Notes: a model not told the origin generated them from the letters alone. A stretch of DNA of 64,000 nucleotides from WHSW01 sp963781265 (GCA_963781265.1 CAWAFH010000018.1:372001-436000); one strand, 5' to 3'; positions 44,151 through 53,633 are shown, numbered from the stretch's first letter. Made by a program: numbers and translations.

Positions 44151-44945
44151 GTGTGGTTTTCGTCTCAGAACCTCCTGCTTGCCGGCGCTCAGGCGGGGTG
44201 CGTGGCGCTCGCCGCCGCCGGCTTGCCTCGCTGGGCCGGCCGCTTTCGCGGGCCGGCGTGGGCGCTGATCCTGCCGCTCTCAATCGTCGTCGTCGTCGGC
44301 GCGATCGCGGCGAACCCTTCGATCGCGGACGGGCTCACCGTCGCCGCCCTGATCCTGGTCCCGATCGGCTGCGCCGTGGCGCTCGGCTGGGCGATGCGAG
44401 GCGCGCGGCCGTGGCTCGCCGGACTCGCGCTGCCGCTGCTGGCGGCCGCTTGGGCGCTGCCCGACAGCCGCCTCGGCCAGCTCGCAGCGATCGCGCTGAT
44501 TGCGGGCTCGGCGATCACCGCGGGTCGCCTCCTCGTCGGGGTCGCGCCGTTGACGCTGGTCAAGGCCGGCGTCATCGCCATGGCCGCCTTTGACGCTGCG
44601 CTGGTCTTCTCGGGAAATCTCCAGCATCCCAACGAGGTCCTGGTCGCGGCGACACCCGGGGGTGGTCTGCCGCAGCTGCAGTCGGCCTCGTTCGCGGGCG
44701 CCGGGATGGGCTACGGCGACTTCTTCGCCGCCGCGGTCGTTGGCGCGGTCCTCGCGGCCGAGGGACGCTCGCGAGTGGCATTCGCGCTGGTGATGCTCGC
44801 CGTGTCGCTGTGCTGGGACCAGCTCTTCCTCGTCTACGACACCCTCCCGGCGACGGTGCCGCCGGCGCTGGCACTGATCGCCGCCGAGGCCTGGGGTCGC
44901 CGTCGGACGGGGGCGCCGATCGAGCGGCGGCTAAGTCCCGGATAG
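44151..44945 (+). CDS. Probable GxGD intramembrane aspartyl protease (presenilin/SPP-like)
   Basis: 264 aa, eight to nine hydrophobic helices. Three motifs that define presenilin/signal-peptide-peptidase proteases appear in the right order: (A)FD at 147-148 in a helix (equivalent to YD), GYGD at 187-190 (GxGD) at the start of the next helix, and PAL at 238-240 (VPPALALI) in the last helix. D148 and D190 would be the catalytic pair. It would cut membrane proteins within the bilayer. The FD in place of YD and the lack of a homology search keep this tentative; a plain hypothetical membrane protein is the alternative. Confidence 0.6.
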   Translation: MWFSSQNLLLAGAQAGCVALAAAGLPRWAGRFRGPAWALILPLSIVVVVGAIAANPSIADGLTVAALILVPIGCAVALGWAMRGARPWLAGLALPLLAAAWALPDSRLGQLAAIALIAGSAITAGRLLVGVAPLTLVKAGVIAMAAFDAALVFSGNLQHPNEVLVAATPGGGLPQLQSASFAGAGMGYGDFFAAAVVGAVLAAEGRSRVAFALVMLAVSLCWDQLFLVYDTLPATVPPALALIAAEAWGRRRTGAPIERRLSPG

Positions 44946-44959
44946 CGGGAGAAACCCGC
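44945..44959. terminator. Short hairpin between convergent genes
   Basis: GCGGG-AGAAA-CCCGC begins at the last base of the GxGD gene stop codon. It stands between convergent stops at 44945 and 44992. Confidence 0.45.
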
Positions 44960-44991
44960 CGCTCGGCGCCCGCGGCGCGTGCGCTTTGCGG

Positions 44992-45687
44992 CTAGGCGAG
45001 CGCGGCGCGCGAGGTCGCGGCGCCGTCGAGGGCGTCGAGGGCGCGGCCGACCGACATCGCCGCGCAGGTGAAGATCGGCGTGTCGCGCAGCGTCCAGGCG
45101 CTCGACTCCGAGGAGCGCAGCTCCTGGACCAGGTCGAGGAAGTCGCCGGGCTCGTCGCACTCGAACGAGACCACGAACTCCTGGTCGTCGAGGCCGAACG
45201 AGTAGGCGGTGTTGATCGTGATCTCCGGGTACTTGCGCCCGATCTCGATGTGCTCGCGCATGATCCGGCCACGCTCCTCGGCCGGCAGGGCGTACCACTC
45301 GCGCTTCTTGTCGAGCGGGTAGACGATGCAGTACTTGCGCTCCGACTGGCAGATCTCGAGCCGGGCGGCATGGTCGCTGTACGGCGAGCGCTTGGTCATC
45401 GCCAGGTACGAGTGCGGGATCGACATCCACTGCGCCAGCCCGCTCTGCGAGAGCACGACGTGGAAGGTGTGGATGTCCTCGAGCACGGGGCTTTGGGACA
45501 GCAGCATCAGGTCGGTGTCGCCGCGGGTGCCGACGGTCGAGTAGGCGCGCAGGCTGCGGTCGATCGCGTAGTCCTCGCAGGCGGCGAGGAACTCCCGTTT
45601 ATCCTCAGCGCGCGTTTCGGCATCGCGCCGCTGCCAGGCGGGATCGAGCTTGAAGAAGGTGAACTTGGCAAACGTGCGATCAGCCAT
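44992..45687 (-). CDS. hemQ: Coproheme decarboxylase (chlorite-dismutase family, HemQ/ChdC)
   Basis: 231 aa. YPLDKKREWYALPAEERGRIMREHIEIGRKYP holds the catalytic tyrosine (Y123) and the proximal heme-ligand histidine (H146); the INTAYSFGLDDQEFVVSFECDEPGDFLDLVQELR block is typical of actinobacterial HemQ. It decarboxylates two propionates of coproheme III to give heme b in the coproporphyrin-dependent pathway of Gram-positive bacteria. No chlorite-dismutase distal Arg pattern is seen. Divergent from a large membrane protein gene whose start overlaps this one. Confidence 0.93.
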   Translation of the reverse strand: MADRTFAKFTFFKLDPAWQRRDAETRAEDKREFLAACEDYAIDRSLRAYSTVGTRGDTDLMLLSQSPVLEDIHTFHVVLSQSGLAQWMSIPHSYLAMTKRSPYSDHAARLEICQSERKYCIVYPLDKKREWYALPAEERGRIMREHIEIGRKYPEITINTAYSFGLDDQEFVVSFECDEPGDFLDLVQELRSSESSAWTLRDTPIFTCAAMSVGRALDALDGAATSRAALA

Positions 45688-47563
45688 CGCAGCGATGCTA
45701 GCGCTAGGCGCCGCCCTCGCCGGGGCGGCCGGCGCCGCTGCGCAGTCGGGTGCAGAGCCCGCTGCGAGCGAGGGCCGGGTCGTGATCGCGGTGCTGCCCT
45801 ACGGCACCACGGTCGAGCAGATCGCCGCGGTCCCGGAGCTCGCCCCGGGAGTGATCAGCGCCGGGCTCGGCTCGGTTCCGGTGGCCCAGACGTTCCTCGA
45901 CATCGGCCAGGGCAACCGCGTCAACGAGAACCTCTACGACGGCGACCTCCCGCGCCTCTACGTCCGCGACGGCCGCGTTCCCACCCGCCTCTGGGAGCGG
46001 ACGCTCGAGCGCGCCGACAGCGCTCCGGCCGACATCGTGCCCGGGCTGCTGCCGACGACGTTGCAGGACGCCGGGATCCCGGTGGTCGCCGAGGCCGACA
46101 GCGGGCTCGCGACCCTGATCGGCGTCGATGAGGACGGGGTCGTCCCGGTCGTCCCGGAGGGCAGCTGCGATCGCGGCTGCGGGCCCGGGCTGAGCGTCGA
46201 GCGGATCCGCCTGCGCGAACTGAAGCCACTGGTCGCCGGGCTCGGCCCCGACGATCTGCTGATCGCGATCGCCGCGGGAGCCCGCGCGCAGCAGGAGCTC
46301 CTGCCGGCCGGGATCGCCGGAGCCGGCTACGACGGCGACCTGACCTCGGCCTCGACCCGCACCGACGGCGTCGCGATCTCGACCGATATCGCGCCGACCG
46401 TGCTCGAGCACTTCGGGGTCGACGTCCCCGACGAGGCCAACGGCAGCGTGATCGAGTCCGGCTCCGAGCGCGACCCGGCCGGGGTCGCCGATCTGCAGGC
46501 CCGCCTCGACCATCGCCCGAGCCGCGACACCGTCGTCCTGCTGCCGCTGGCGATCTGGCTGGCGCTCACCGGCCTGGCGGCGCTGGCGCTGCGGCGGCGT
46601 GGCGCGACCGCGGCGCTGCGGCTGCTCGCGCCGGCGGTTGCCTGGGCGCCGGCGATCCTGCTCGCGCTCGCGGTCCCCGACGCCGGCCCGCTCGTCTCGG
46701 CGCTCGCGGTCGGGCTCGGCGCCCCGGCGCTCGCGGTGCTCGGCCGGCGCCTGCTCGGCGACCTCGGCGGCCTCGTGCTCGCCTGCGGGATCAGCGTCGG
46801 CGCCTACGCGGTCGACGTCGTCGCCGGCTCGCCGCTGACCGCGCTGTCGGTGCTCGGCCCGAACCCCGGGGCCGGGGTTCGCTTCTTCGGGATCGGCAAC
46901 GAGCTCGAGGCGGTCCTCACGACCCTGACGCTGATCGGCACTGGCGCCTGGCTCGAGATCCGCCGCGGCGCGCTCGAGCGCCGGCGCGCCGCGATCTGGT
47001 TCGTGGGCATCGCCGTGGTCGCGATCGCAGCCTTCGCGCCGGGGCGCTTCGGCGCCGACGTCGGCGCTGCGATCGTGCTCGGCGTCGGGGCCGCGACCGC
47101 GGCGGTGATCGCGCTCGGCCTCCCGGCTCGCCGCGCGGTCCTGGTCGTCGCCGGCGGCGGCGCCCTGGCGCTCGCGGCGCTCTTCTGCGTCGACCTCGCG
47201 CTCGGCGGCGCGCATCTGAGCAGGTCGGTGCTCGGCGCCGGGGGCGCTCACGACCTGCTCGACGTGCTCGACCGGCGCGTGCGGCTGATGGTCCACACGT
47301 TCGCTCACCCGGTCTATCCCGAGCTGCTGGTCGCCTGCGTGGCGCTGCTCGTCGCCGGGGCCGTCTTCAGGCGGCGGGTGATCGGCTGGTTCGGGGAGCG
47401 CTGGGCGGCGCTGGCCGGCTTTTCCGGCGCGCTCGCGGGCGTGCTGATCGGCACCCTGGCCAACGACTCCGGCTCGGTGCTGCTGGTGATCGGAACGATC
47501 TGCATCGCGGTCAGCGCGGGTTTTTTCTGGGCGACCGCCGACTCTGCGGACGACTCTTACTGA
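45674..47563 (+). CDS. Membrane protein with extracellular alkaline-phosphatase-like domain
   Basis: About 629 aa. Signal-like helix at the N-terminus (MRSAIAAMLALGAALAGAAGAAA), then a ~290-residue exported domain whose end TDGVAISTDIAPTVLEHFGVDVPDEANGSVIE matches the C-terminal metal-binding block of alkaline-phosphatase/sulfatase folds. About ten membrane helices follow. The nucleophile motif near the N-terminus is not evident, so catalysis is doubtful. GTG 45674 keeps a positive charge before the signal helix; ATG 45695 is the alternative. It is 19 bp upstream of the GT4 fusion, so both may act in envelope glycan export. Confidence 0.6.
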   Translation: MRSAIAAMLALGAALAGAAGAAAQSGAEPAASEGRVVIAVLPYGTTVEQIAAVPELAPGVISAGLGSVPVAQTFLDIGQGNRVNENLYDGDLPRLYVRDGRVPTRLWERTLERADSAPADIVPGLLPTTLQDAGIPVVAEADSGLATLIGVDEDGVVPVVPEGSCDRGCGPGLSVERIRLRELKPLVAGLGPDDLLIAIAAGARAQQELLPAGIAGAGYDGDLTSASTRTDGVAISTDIAPTVLEHFGVDVPDEANGSVIESGSERDPAGVADLQARLDHRPSRDTVVLLPLAIWLALTGLAALALRRRGATAALRLLAPAVAWAPAILLALAVPDAGPLVSALAVGLGAPALAVLGRRLLGDLGGLVLACGISVGAYAVDVVAGSPLTALSVLGPNPGAGVRFFGIGNELEAVLTTLTLIGTGAWLEIRRGALERRRAAIWFVGIAVVAIAAFAPGRFGADVGAAIVLGVGAATAAVIALGLPARRAVLVVAGGGALALAALFCVDLALGGAHLSRSVLGAGGAHDLLDVLDRRVRLMVHTFAHPVYPELLVACVALLVAGAVFRRRVIGWFGERWAALAGFSGALAGVLIGTLANDSGSVLLVIGTICIAVSAGFFWATADSADDSY

Positions 47564-47582
47564 GCCTGGGTACCATCGCTGC

Positions 47583-49880
47583 GTGCGCGTAGCGATAGTC
47601 ACGCCCTACTCATGGACATATCCGGGGGGCGTGAACCGGCACGTCGACGCCCTGGCCCGCGAGTTGATCGACCGCGGGCACGAGCTTCGGGTGCTTGCCC
47701 CCACCGACCCAGGCGACCGGCTCGGCCGGCTGCTTCACCGCGGCGATCCCGAACTCGCGGAGCTGCCCGAGTTCGTCGTCCCGCTCTCGCGCACCAAGGC
47801 GTTCGGCGCCAACGGCTCGATCTCGAACATCGGCATCTTCCCCGACGGGGTGACCGCGATGCGACGCGAGCTGCGCGCCTTCGCCCCCGACGTCGTCCAC
47901 GTGCACGAGCCGCCGGCCGGGCCGCTGAGCTGGGACGCCTGCTCGTACCCCGGCGCCCCGGTCGTCGCGACCTTCCACGCCTACTCCACGAAGCCGCTGC
48001 TCAACCACGTCGCCACGCTCGCCGGGGCGCGACGCAAGTTCAACCAGCTCGCCGGCCGGATCGCCGTGTCCGAGGCCGCCGCCTGGACCGGCAGGCGCTG
48101 GTTCGGCGGGCGCTACGACGTGATCCCCAACGGCGTCGACGTGAGCGCGCCACCGGTCGGCCCGAAGCCGCCGAGCGAGAGCCTGCGGCTGATCTTCGTC
48201 GGGCGTCCCGAGGAGCGCAAGGGGCTGCCCGTGTTGCTGAACGCGTTCGAGGCGCTGGTCGAGCACGAGGACACCGTCCTCACCGTGATCGGATCCGACC
48301 GAGCCGACGTCGCGCGCTACCTCGCCGACGGCGCCACCGACGATCGGATCGACGTGCTCGGCCGGGTCAGCGCCGACGAGCTCTGGGCGCGCCTGCACGG
48401 CTCGGACCTGCTCTGCGCCCCGTCGCTCGCCGGCGAGAGCTTCGGCATGGTCCTGACCGAGGCGTTCGCCGCCGGGACCCCGGTGCTGGCCTCGAACATC
48501 GCCGGCTACGCCGACGTCGTCGAGGACGGCCGCGACGGGATCCTCGTGCCGCCGGCCGACCCGCAGCGATTCGCCGAGGAGCTGCAGGCGCTGAGCCTCG
48601 ACCCGCAGCGGCTCGCCCGCATGGGCCTCGCGGCGCGCCGGTCGGCCCAGCGCTACGCCTGGCCGCGGGTTGCCGAGGCGGTCGAGGGCGCCTACCGCGA
48701 GGCGATCGAGGCGCCGGCGCCTCGCACCGCGAGCGACGGGATCTCGCGCCGGGTCGGGATCGTCCCGGCCGACGGCGGGGAGCGCGTCCCGGCCCGCAGG
48801 CTGCCGAGCCTCGACCCGGCGCCGGCGATCGCCGGCGGGCGTCACCGCACCGCACGCCGGATCGCGGTCGGCGTCGCCGGGGCGATCGGCGTCGGCCTCA
48901 CCTTCATGGCCGCGCAGCGGATCGGGGTCGACCGGGTCGTGACGAGCATCGTGCGTTCCGACATCGGCTGGGTCCTGGTCGCGACCGCGCTGATGATGGC
49001 CTCGATGTTCCTGCGCGCGAGCTCGTGGTTCTCGATCGCCCGCGCCGCCCTGCCGCGCCGGCCGCTGCGCCGCCGCGATGTCGCCTCCGCGACCATGGTC
49101 GGGGTGCTGATGTCGGCAACCCTGCCGGCCCGCCTCGGCGAGCCGGCGCGCGCGATGGTGCTCGCGCGGCGCACCGGCCGCATGCGCGAGACGTTCCCCG
49201 TGCTGCTCGGCACCCTGGTCTCGCAGAGCGTGCTCAACATCGCCGCGCTGGTCCTGCTCGGCGTCCTGATCGTCTCGTCCACCGACCTCTTCCACTCGAG
49301 CTCGGAGCGACTCTTCCTGCTCAGCTTCGCGCCGCTGCTGTTGCTGGTCGCGGTGGTGCTCGCCCCGACCGTCGTCCGTCAGGGCGGTTCCGGCCGGGTG
49401 GCCCGCGTGATCGCGACGATCCGCGGCGCCCTGCTCAAGGTCCGCACCGGGCTCGTCGTCTTCCGCGACCCGCGCCGCGGGCCGGCGGCCGCGTTCGCTC
49501 AGCTCGGCGCCTGGGCGCTGCAGCTGCTCGCCTGCTTCGCGCTGTTCTCCGCGCTCGGGCTCGACCACGTCGGGATCGGCGCAGCGGCCGCCGTCCTGTT
49601 CGCGGTCAACGTCACCGCGGTGATCCCGGCGACCCCGTCGAACATCGGCGTCTTCCAGCTCGCGACGATCAGCGTCCTGACCACCGGCTTCGGCGTCTCG
49701 ACCGCCGACGCGCTCGCCTACGGCGTGATCCTGCAGGCGGTGGAGATCGCGACGGCGGTCACGCTCGGCCTGCCGGCGTTGGTCCGCGAGGGCGTCACCT
49801 GGCAGGACATGCGCCTGCGCGCGCTGTCAGCCGCGCCGGTTCGCCTGCGCCCCACCGGGGCGACCGAGAACGCCGGCTGA
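47583..49880 (+). CDS. Fusion of a PimA-like GT4 glycosyltransferase and an LPG-synthase-type membrane domain
   Basis: 765 aa. Residues 1-380 are a GT-B enzyme: MRVAIVTPYSWTYPGGVNRHVDALARELIDRGHELRVLAP (PimA-like start), VHVHEPPAGPLSWDA, IFVGRPEERKGLPVLLNAF and the EX7E-containing AGESFGMVLTEAFAAGTPVLAS. After a ~45-residue linker, residues ~430-740 have about eight membrane helices with FLRASSWFSIARAALPRRPL...LMSATLPARLGEPARAMVLARR and VIPATPSNIGVFQLATISVL, the LPG_synthase_TM (UPF0104) signature. Such modules move or anchor lipid-linked products, so the protein probably makes and translocates a glycolipid. Confidence 0.87.
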   Translation: MRVAIVTPYSWTYPGGVNRHVDALARELIDRGHELRVLAPTDPGDRLGRLLHRGDPELAELPEFVVPLSRTKAFGANGSISNIGIFPDGVTAMRRELRAFAPDVVHVHEPPAGPLSWDACSYPGAPVVATFHAYSTKPLLNHVATLAGARRKFNQLAGRIAVSEAAAWTGRRWFGGRYDVIPNGVDVSAPPVGPKPPSESLRLIFVGRPEERKGLPVLLNAFEALVEHEDTVLTVIGSDRADVARYLADGATDDRIDVLGRVSADELWARLHGSDLLCAPSLAGESFGMVLTEAFAAGTPVLASNIAGYADVVEDGRDGILVPPADPQRFAEELQALSLDPQRLARMGLAARRSAQRYAWPRVAEAVEGAYREAIEAPAPRTASDGISRRVGIVPADGGERVPARRLPSLDPAPAIAGGRHRTARRIAVGVAGAIGVGLTFMAAQRIGVDRVVTSIVRSDIGWVLVATALMMASMFLRASSWFSIARAALPRRPLRRRDVASATMVGVLMSATLPARLGEPARAMVLARRTGRMRETFPVLLGTLVSQSVLNIAALVLLGVLIVSSTDLFHSSSERLFLLSFAPLLLLVAVVLAPTVVRQGGSGRVARVIATIRGALLKVRTGLVVFRDPRRGPAAAFAQLGAWALQLLACFALFSALGLDHVGIGAAAAVLFAVNVTAVIPATPSNIGVFQLATISVLTTGFGVSTADALAYGVILQAVEIATAVTLGLPALVREGVTWQDMRLRALSAAPVRLRPTGATENAG

Positions 49881-49924
49881 AAAGCGCCGCTCGGCCCCGC
49901 TTGGCGCCGCTATCCTGTCGCCAA

Positions 49925-50018
49925 CCATCCAGAGCGGCCGAGGGACCCGGACCTGAGAAGCCGCCGCAACCACCGAACTCCCCGGAGCGAGGCATGGTGC
50001 GACAGCCGGGACCGATGG
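49925..50018 (+). promoter_or_regulatory. SAM riboswitch (S-box-like) of metH
   Basis: The sequence contains CAGAG, GGCCGAGGGACCCGGACC, then UGAGAAGCC, GCAACC, and GGUGC followed by a CCGGGA: the conserved core of SAM-I-type riboswitches in order. P1 forms between CCAUC (49925-49929) and GAUGG (50014-50018). The 3' side of P1 runs into the GGAGGTG ribosome-binding site (50017-50023), so SAM binding would block translation initiation rather than terminate transcription. SAM-IV is the alternative class. Confidence 0.82.
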
Positions 50019-50030
50019 AGGTGAGCATCA

Positions 50031-53000
50031 GTGCCAGCCAGATCCGATAGCGACAGGGACTTCATCGCGGCCGTCCGCGACCGGGTCGTCGTCTTCGACG
50101 GCGGCATGGGCGCCACCCTGGAGCAGTTCGACCTGACCAGCGAGGACTACGGCGGGCTCGAGGGCAAGTGCCACGAGGCGCTCGTGCTCAACCGTCCCGA
50201 CGTGATCGAGGGCGTCCACTCGTCGATGATCGAGGCGGGTGCCGAGGTGGTCGAGACGGACACCTTCCAGGGCTCGCGGCTGAAGCTCGACGAGTGGGGG
50301 CTCGGCGAGCACACGCTCGAGATCAACACGAAGGCGGCCGAGATCGCCCGCAGGGCGGCCGGCGAGTCGCGCTTCGTGGCCGGCTCGATCGGGCCGACCG
50401 GCTTCCTGCCCGCCTCCGACGATCCGACCCTGGGCGCGATCTCGTTCCGCGACCTGGTCGAGGTCTTCGCCGAGCAGGCGCGCGGCCTGGTCGAGGGCGG
50501 AGCGGATCTGATCATCATCGAGACCGCCCAGGACATCCTCGAGGTCAAGGCGGCCGTGTTCGGCGCTCGCGAGGCGTTCGCGGCTGCCGGGCGCACGCTG
50601 CCGATTCAGACCTCCGTCTCGCTGCTGCCGCAGGGCGGCAAGATGCTGCTCGGCACCGACATCGACGCGGTGCTGACCACCCTGGGCGCGCTCGACGTCG
50701 ACGTGATCGGCCTCAACTGCTCGACCGGGCCCGAGGACATGCGCGACGCGATTCGCTTCCTCGGCGAGCACTCGCCGTTGCCCGTGCACTGCATTCCGAA
50801 CGCCGGCCTGCCGCTGCAGGGGCCGGACGGCGAGACGATCTTCCCCGAGACCCCGGAACAGCTCTCGTCGGTGCTCGGCGAGTTCGTCGAGCGCCACGGC
50901 GTCGGCATCGTGGGCGGCTGCTGCGGGACGACCCCGGAGCACATCGCCGCGATCGCCGAGCGGGTCGCCGGGCGCGTCCCCGGCGAGCGCCCCGAGGCCG
51001 GCCCGCCGCGGGTCAGCTCGATGATGACCGCGACCGACCTGGTCCAGGAGCCGCGCCCGACCCTCGTCGGCGAGCGGGTCAACTCGCAGGGCTCGCGCAG
51101 GGCCAAGGAGCTGCTGCTCGCCGACGACTACGACGGCCTGGTCCAGGTCGCCGAGGACCAGGTCGACGGCGGCGCTCACGTGCTCGACGTCTGCGTGGCG
51201 CTGACCGAGCGCCAGGACGAGGACGGCCAGATGGGCGAGGTGGTCCAGCGGATCTCGCTGAGCCAGCCGGCGCCGATCCAGGTCGACTCGACCGAGCCCG
51301 ACGTGATCGAGGCGGCGCTCGAGCGGATCCCCGGCAGGGCGATCGTCAACTCGATCAACCTCGAGGCCGGCCGCGACAAGGCCGACCGGGTCATCCCCGT
51401 GGCGAAGGCGCACGGCGCCGGCCTGATCGCGCTGACCATCGACGAGGTCGGGATGGCCAAGACGGCCGAGCGCAAGCTCGAGATCGCGCGGCGCATCAAG
51501 GAGATCGCCTGCGACGAGCACGGGCTCGACCCCGAGCTGCTGATCTTCGACGCGCTCACGTTCACGCTGACGACCGGCGACGAGGAGTGGCGCCCGTCGG
51601 CGGTGGCGACGATCGACGGGATCCGGGCGATCAAGGAGGGCATCCCCGGGGTGAAGACCTCGCTCGGGGTCTCGAACGTCTCGTTCGGCGTCGGCCAGCC
51701 CGCCCGCGCGGTGCTCAACTCGGTCTTCCTGCACCACTGCGTCGAGGCCGGGCTCGACCTGGCGATGGTCAACCCGAACCACATCACGCCGTACTCGGAG
51801 ATCCCCGAGAGCGAGCGCGAGCTCGCCGACGACCTCGTCTACAACCGCCGCGAGGACGCGCTCGAGCGCTTCATCGAGCACTTCGAGTCGAAGGGACCGG
51901 AGGACGCCGAGGAGGCCGGCGACCCGACCGAGGGCATGGAGCCCGAGGAGGCCCTGCACTGGCACATCCTGCGTCGCAAGAAGGACGGGGTGGAGGACTG
52001 GATCGACCGCTCGGTCCAGAAGATCGGCGCGGTTCCGACCCTGAACCAGGTGCTGCTGCCGGCGATGAAGGAGGTCGGCGACAAGTTCGGCGCGGGCGAG
52101 CTGATCCTGCCCTTCGTCCTCCAGTCGGCCGAGGTGATGAAGCGGGCCGTGGCCCAGCTCGAGAACTACCTCGACCGGATCGAGGGCCACACCAAGGGCA
52201 AGGTCGTGATCGCGACCGTGTTCGGCGACGTCCACGACATCGGCAAGTCGCTGGTCAACACGATCCTCACCAACAACGGCTACACGGTCGTCGATCTCGG
52301 CAAGCAGGTTCCGATCGACACGATCATCGATGCCGCGGTCGAGCACGAGGCGGACGCGATCGGGCTCTCCGCCCTGCTCGTCTCCACCTCGAAGCAGATG
52401 CCCGCGTGCATCCAGGAGCTGCACTCCCGCGGACTCGAGTTCCCGGTGCTGATCGGCGGCGCCGCGATCAACCGCGACTTCGGTCGCCGGGCGCTGTACC
52501 CGCTCGGCAAGGAGTCCGACGAGGTCTACGAGCCCGGGGTCTTCTACTGCAAGGACGCCTTCGCCGGGCTCGACACGGTCGACGCGCTCGTCGACGAGGC
52601 CGCCCGCGAGTCGCTGATCGGCAAGATCCGCCAGGAGGCGCAGGAGCTGCGCTCCAAGCCGGTCGTCGTCGACGACTCGCCGCCGGTCACCGACGACTCC
52701 GTCCGCTCCGCGGTCGAGACCGACAACCCGGTCCCGGCACCGCCGTTCTGGGGCGCGCGAGAGATCGAGCCGGCCCTCGACGACGTCTACCCGTACCTCG
52801 ACCGCCACGTGCTGTTCAAGCTGCACTGGGGCGGGCGGGGCAAGAAGGGCGAGGACTGGCGGCGGATCGTCGAGGGATACGACGGCGACGAGGGCTTTGC
52901 GCCGAAGCTCGAGCGGATGTGGCGCGAGCAGGACTACCTGCGCCCGCGCGCCCGCCTCGGCTACTTCCCCTGCAACGCCGACGGCAACGAGCTGGTGATC

Positions 53001-53633
53001 TTCGACCCGGATGATCACGATCGCGAGATCGAGCGCCTGGCCTTCCCGCGCCAGCCCAAGCACGACCGGATCTGCCTCGCCGATTTCTTCCGTCCGATCG
53101 ACAGCGGCGAGCGCGATGTCGTCGTGCTGCAGGCGGTCACGGTCGGCCCGGAGGTGACGGAGCGGATCGAGCAGCTCGAGCGCGACGGCGAGTTCGCCGA
53201 GCAGCTGTTCACCCACGGGCTCGGGGTGCAGGCTGCCGAGGGCCTGGCCGAGTGGCTGCACGCTGAGGTTCGTCGCGGGCTGGAGATCGAGCTCGACCAG
53301 GGACGCCGCTACTCGTGGGGCTATCCGGCATGCCCGGACCAGTCCGAGCACGAGAAGGTCGAGCGCCTGCTCGGGATGTCTGAGATCGGCATCTCGCTCT
53401 CCGGCGGCTACGCGCTCGAGCCCGAGCAGTCGACGGCGGCGATCATCGCCCACCACCCGCAGGCGGTCTATTTCGGGATGAAGTCCGGCTTCGTTCCCGC
53501 GGAGAAGCGGGGCGACGAGCTGATCGCCGGGACCGAGCGCGGCGGCGAGTTGCCGCCCGACGCCGATCCCGAGGGCGACGGCACCATCGCCGCGGAGGGC
53601 GAAGCCCGAGCCGCCGATCCCACCACCGCGTGA
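50031..53633 (+). CDS. metH: Cobalamin-dependent methionine synthase
   Basis: 1200 aa, full-length MetH: methyl transfer from methyl-tetrahydrofolate through cobalamin to homocysteine. Homocysteine domain with zinc ligands C230 (GLNCSTG), C297 and C298 (GGCCGTTPEH). Pterin domain from ~345 (VGERVNSQGSR...VDSTEPDVIEAAL). Cap/cobalamin region with DVHDIGKS, H735 being the lower axial ligand. SAM-dependent reactivation domain at ~890-1180 (GYPACPDQSEH, LSGGYALEPEQST). GTG start with GGAGGTG at the riboswitch edge. A basic ~30-residue acidic/Glu-rich tail is extra. Regulation by SAM is evident from the leader. Confidence 0.97.
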   Translation: MPARSDSDRDFIAAVRDRVVVFDGGMGATLEQFDLTSEDYGGLEGKCHEALVLNRPDVIEGVHSSMIEAGAEVVETDTFQGSRLKLDEWGLGEHTLEINTKAAEIARRAAGESRFVAGSIGPTGFLPASDDPTLGAISFRDLVEVFAEQARGLVEGGADLIIIETAQDILEVKAAVFGAREAFAAAGRTLPIQTSVSLLPQGGKMLLGTDIDAVLTTLGALDVDVIGLNCSTGPEDMRDAIRFLGEHSPLPVHCIPNAGLPLQGPDGETIFPETPEQLSSVLGEFVERHGVGIVGGCCGTTPEHIAAIAERVAGRVPGERPEAGPPRVSSMMTATDLVQEPRPTLVGERVNSQGSRRAKELLLADDYDGLVQVAEDQVDGGAHVLDVCVALTERQDEDGQMGEVVQRISLSQPAPIQVDSTEPDVIEAALERIPGRAIVNSINLEAGRDKADRVIPVAKAHGAGLIALTIDEVGMAKTAERKLEIARRIKEIACDEHGLDPELLIFDALTFTLTTGDEEWRPSAVATIDGIRAIKEGIPGVKTSLGVSNVSFGVGQPARAVLNSVFLHHCVEAGLDLAMVNPNHITPYSEIPESERELADDLVYNRREDALERFIEHFESKGPEDAEEAGDPTEGMEPEEALHWHILRRKKDGVEDWIDRSVQKIGAVPTLNQVLLPAMKEVGDKFGAGELILPFVLQSAEVMKRAVAQLENYLDRIEGHTKGKVVIATVFGDVHDIGKSLVNTILTNNGYTVVDLGKQVPIDTIIDAAVEHEADAIGLSALLVSTSKQMPACIQELHSRGLEFPVLIGGAAINRDFGRRALYPLGKESDEVYEPGVFYCKDAFAGLDTVDALVDEAARESLIGKIRQEAQELRSKPVVVDDSPPVTDDSVRSAVETDNPVPAPPFWGAREIEPALDDVYPYLDRHVLFKLHWGGRGKKGEDWRRIVEGYDGDEGFAPKLERMWREQDYLRPRARLGYFPCNADGNELVIFDPDDHDREIERLAFPRQPKHDRICLADFFRPIDSGERDVVVLQAVTVGPEVTERIEQLERDGEFAEQLFTHGLGVQAAEGLAEWLHAEVRRGLEIELDQGRRYSWGYPACPDQSEHEKVERLLGMSEIGISLSGGYALEPEQSTAAIIAHHPQAVYFGMKSGFVPAEKRGDELIAGTERGGELPPDADPEGDGTIAAEGEARAADPTTA

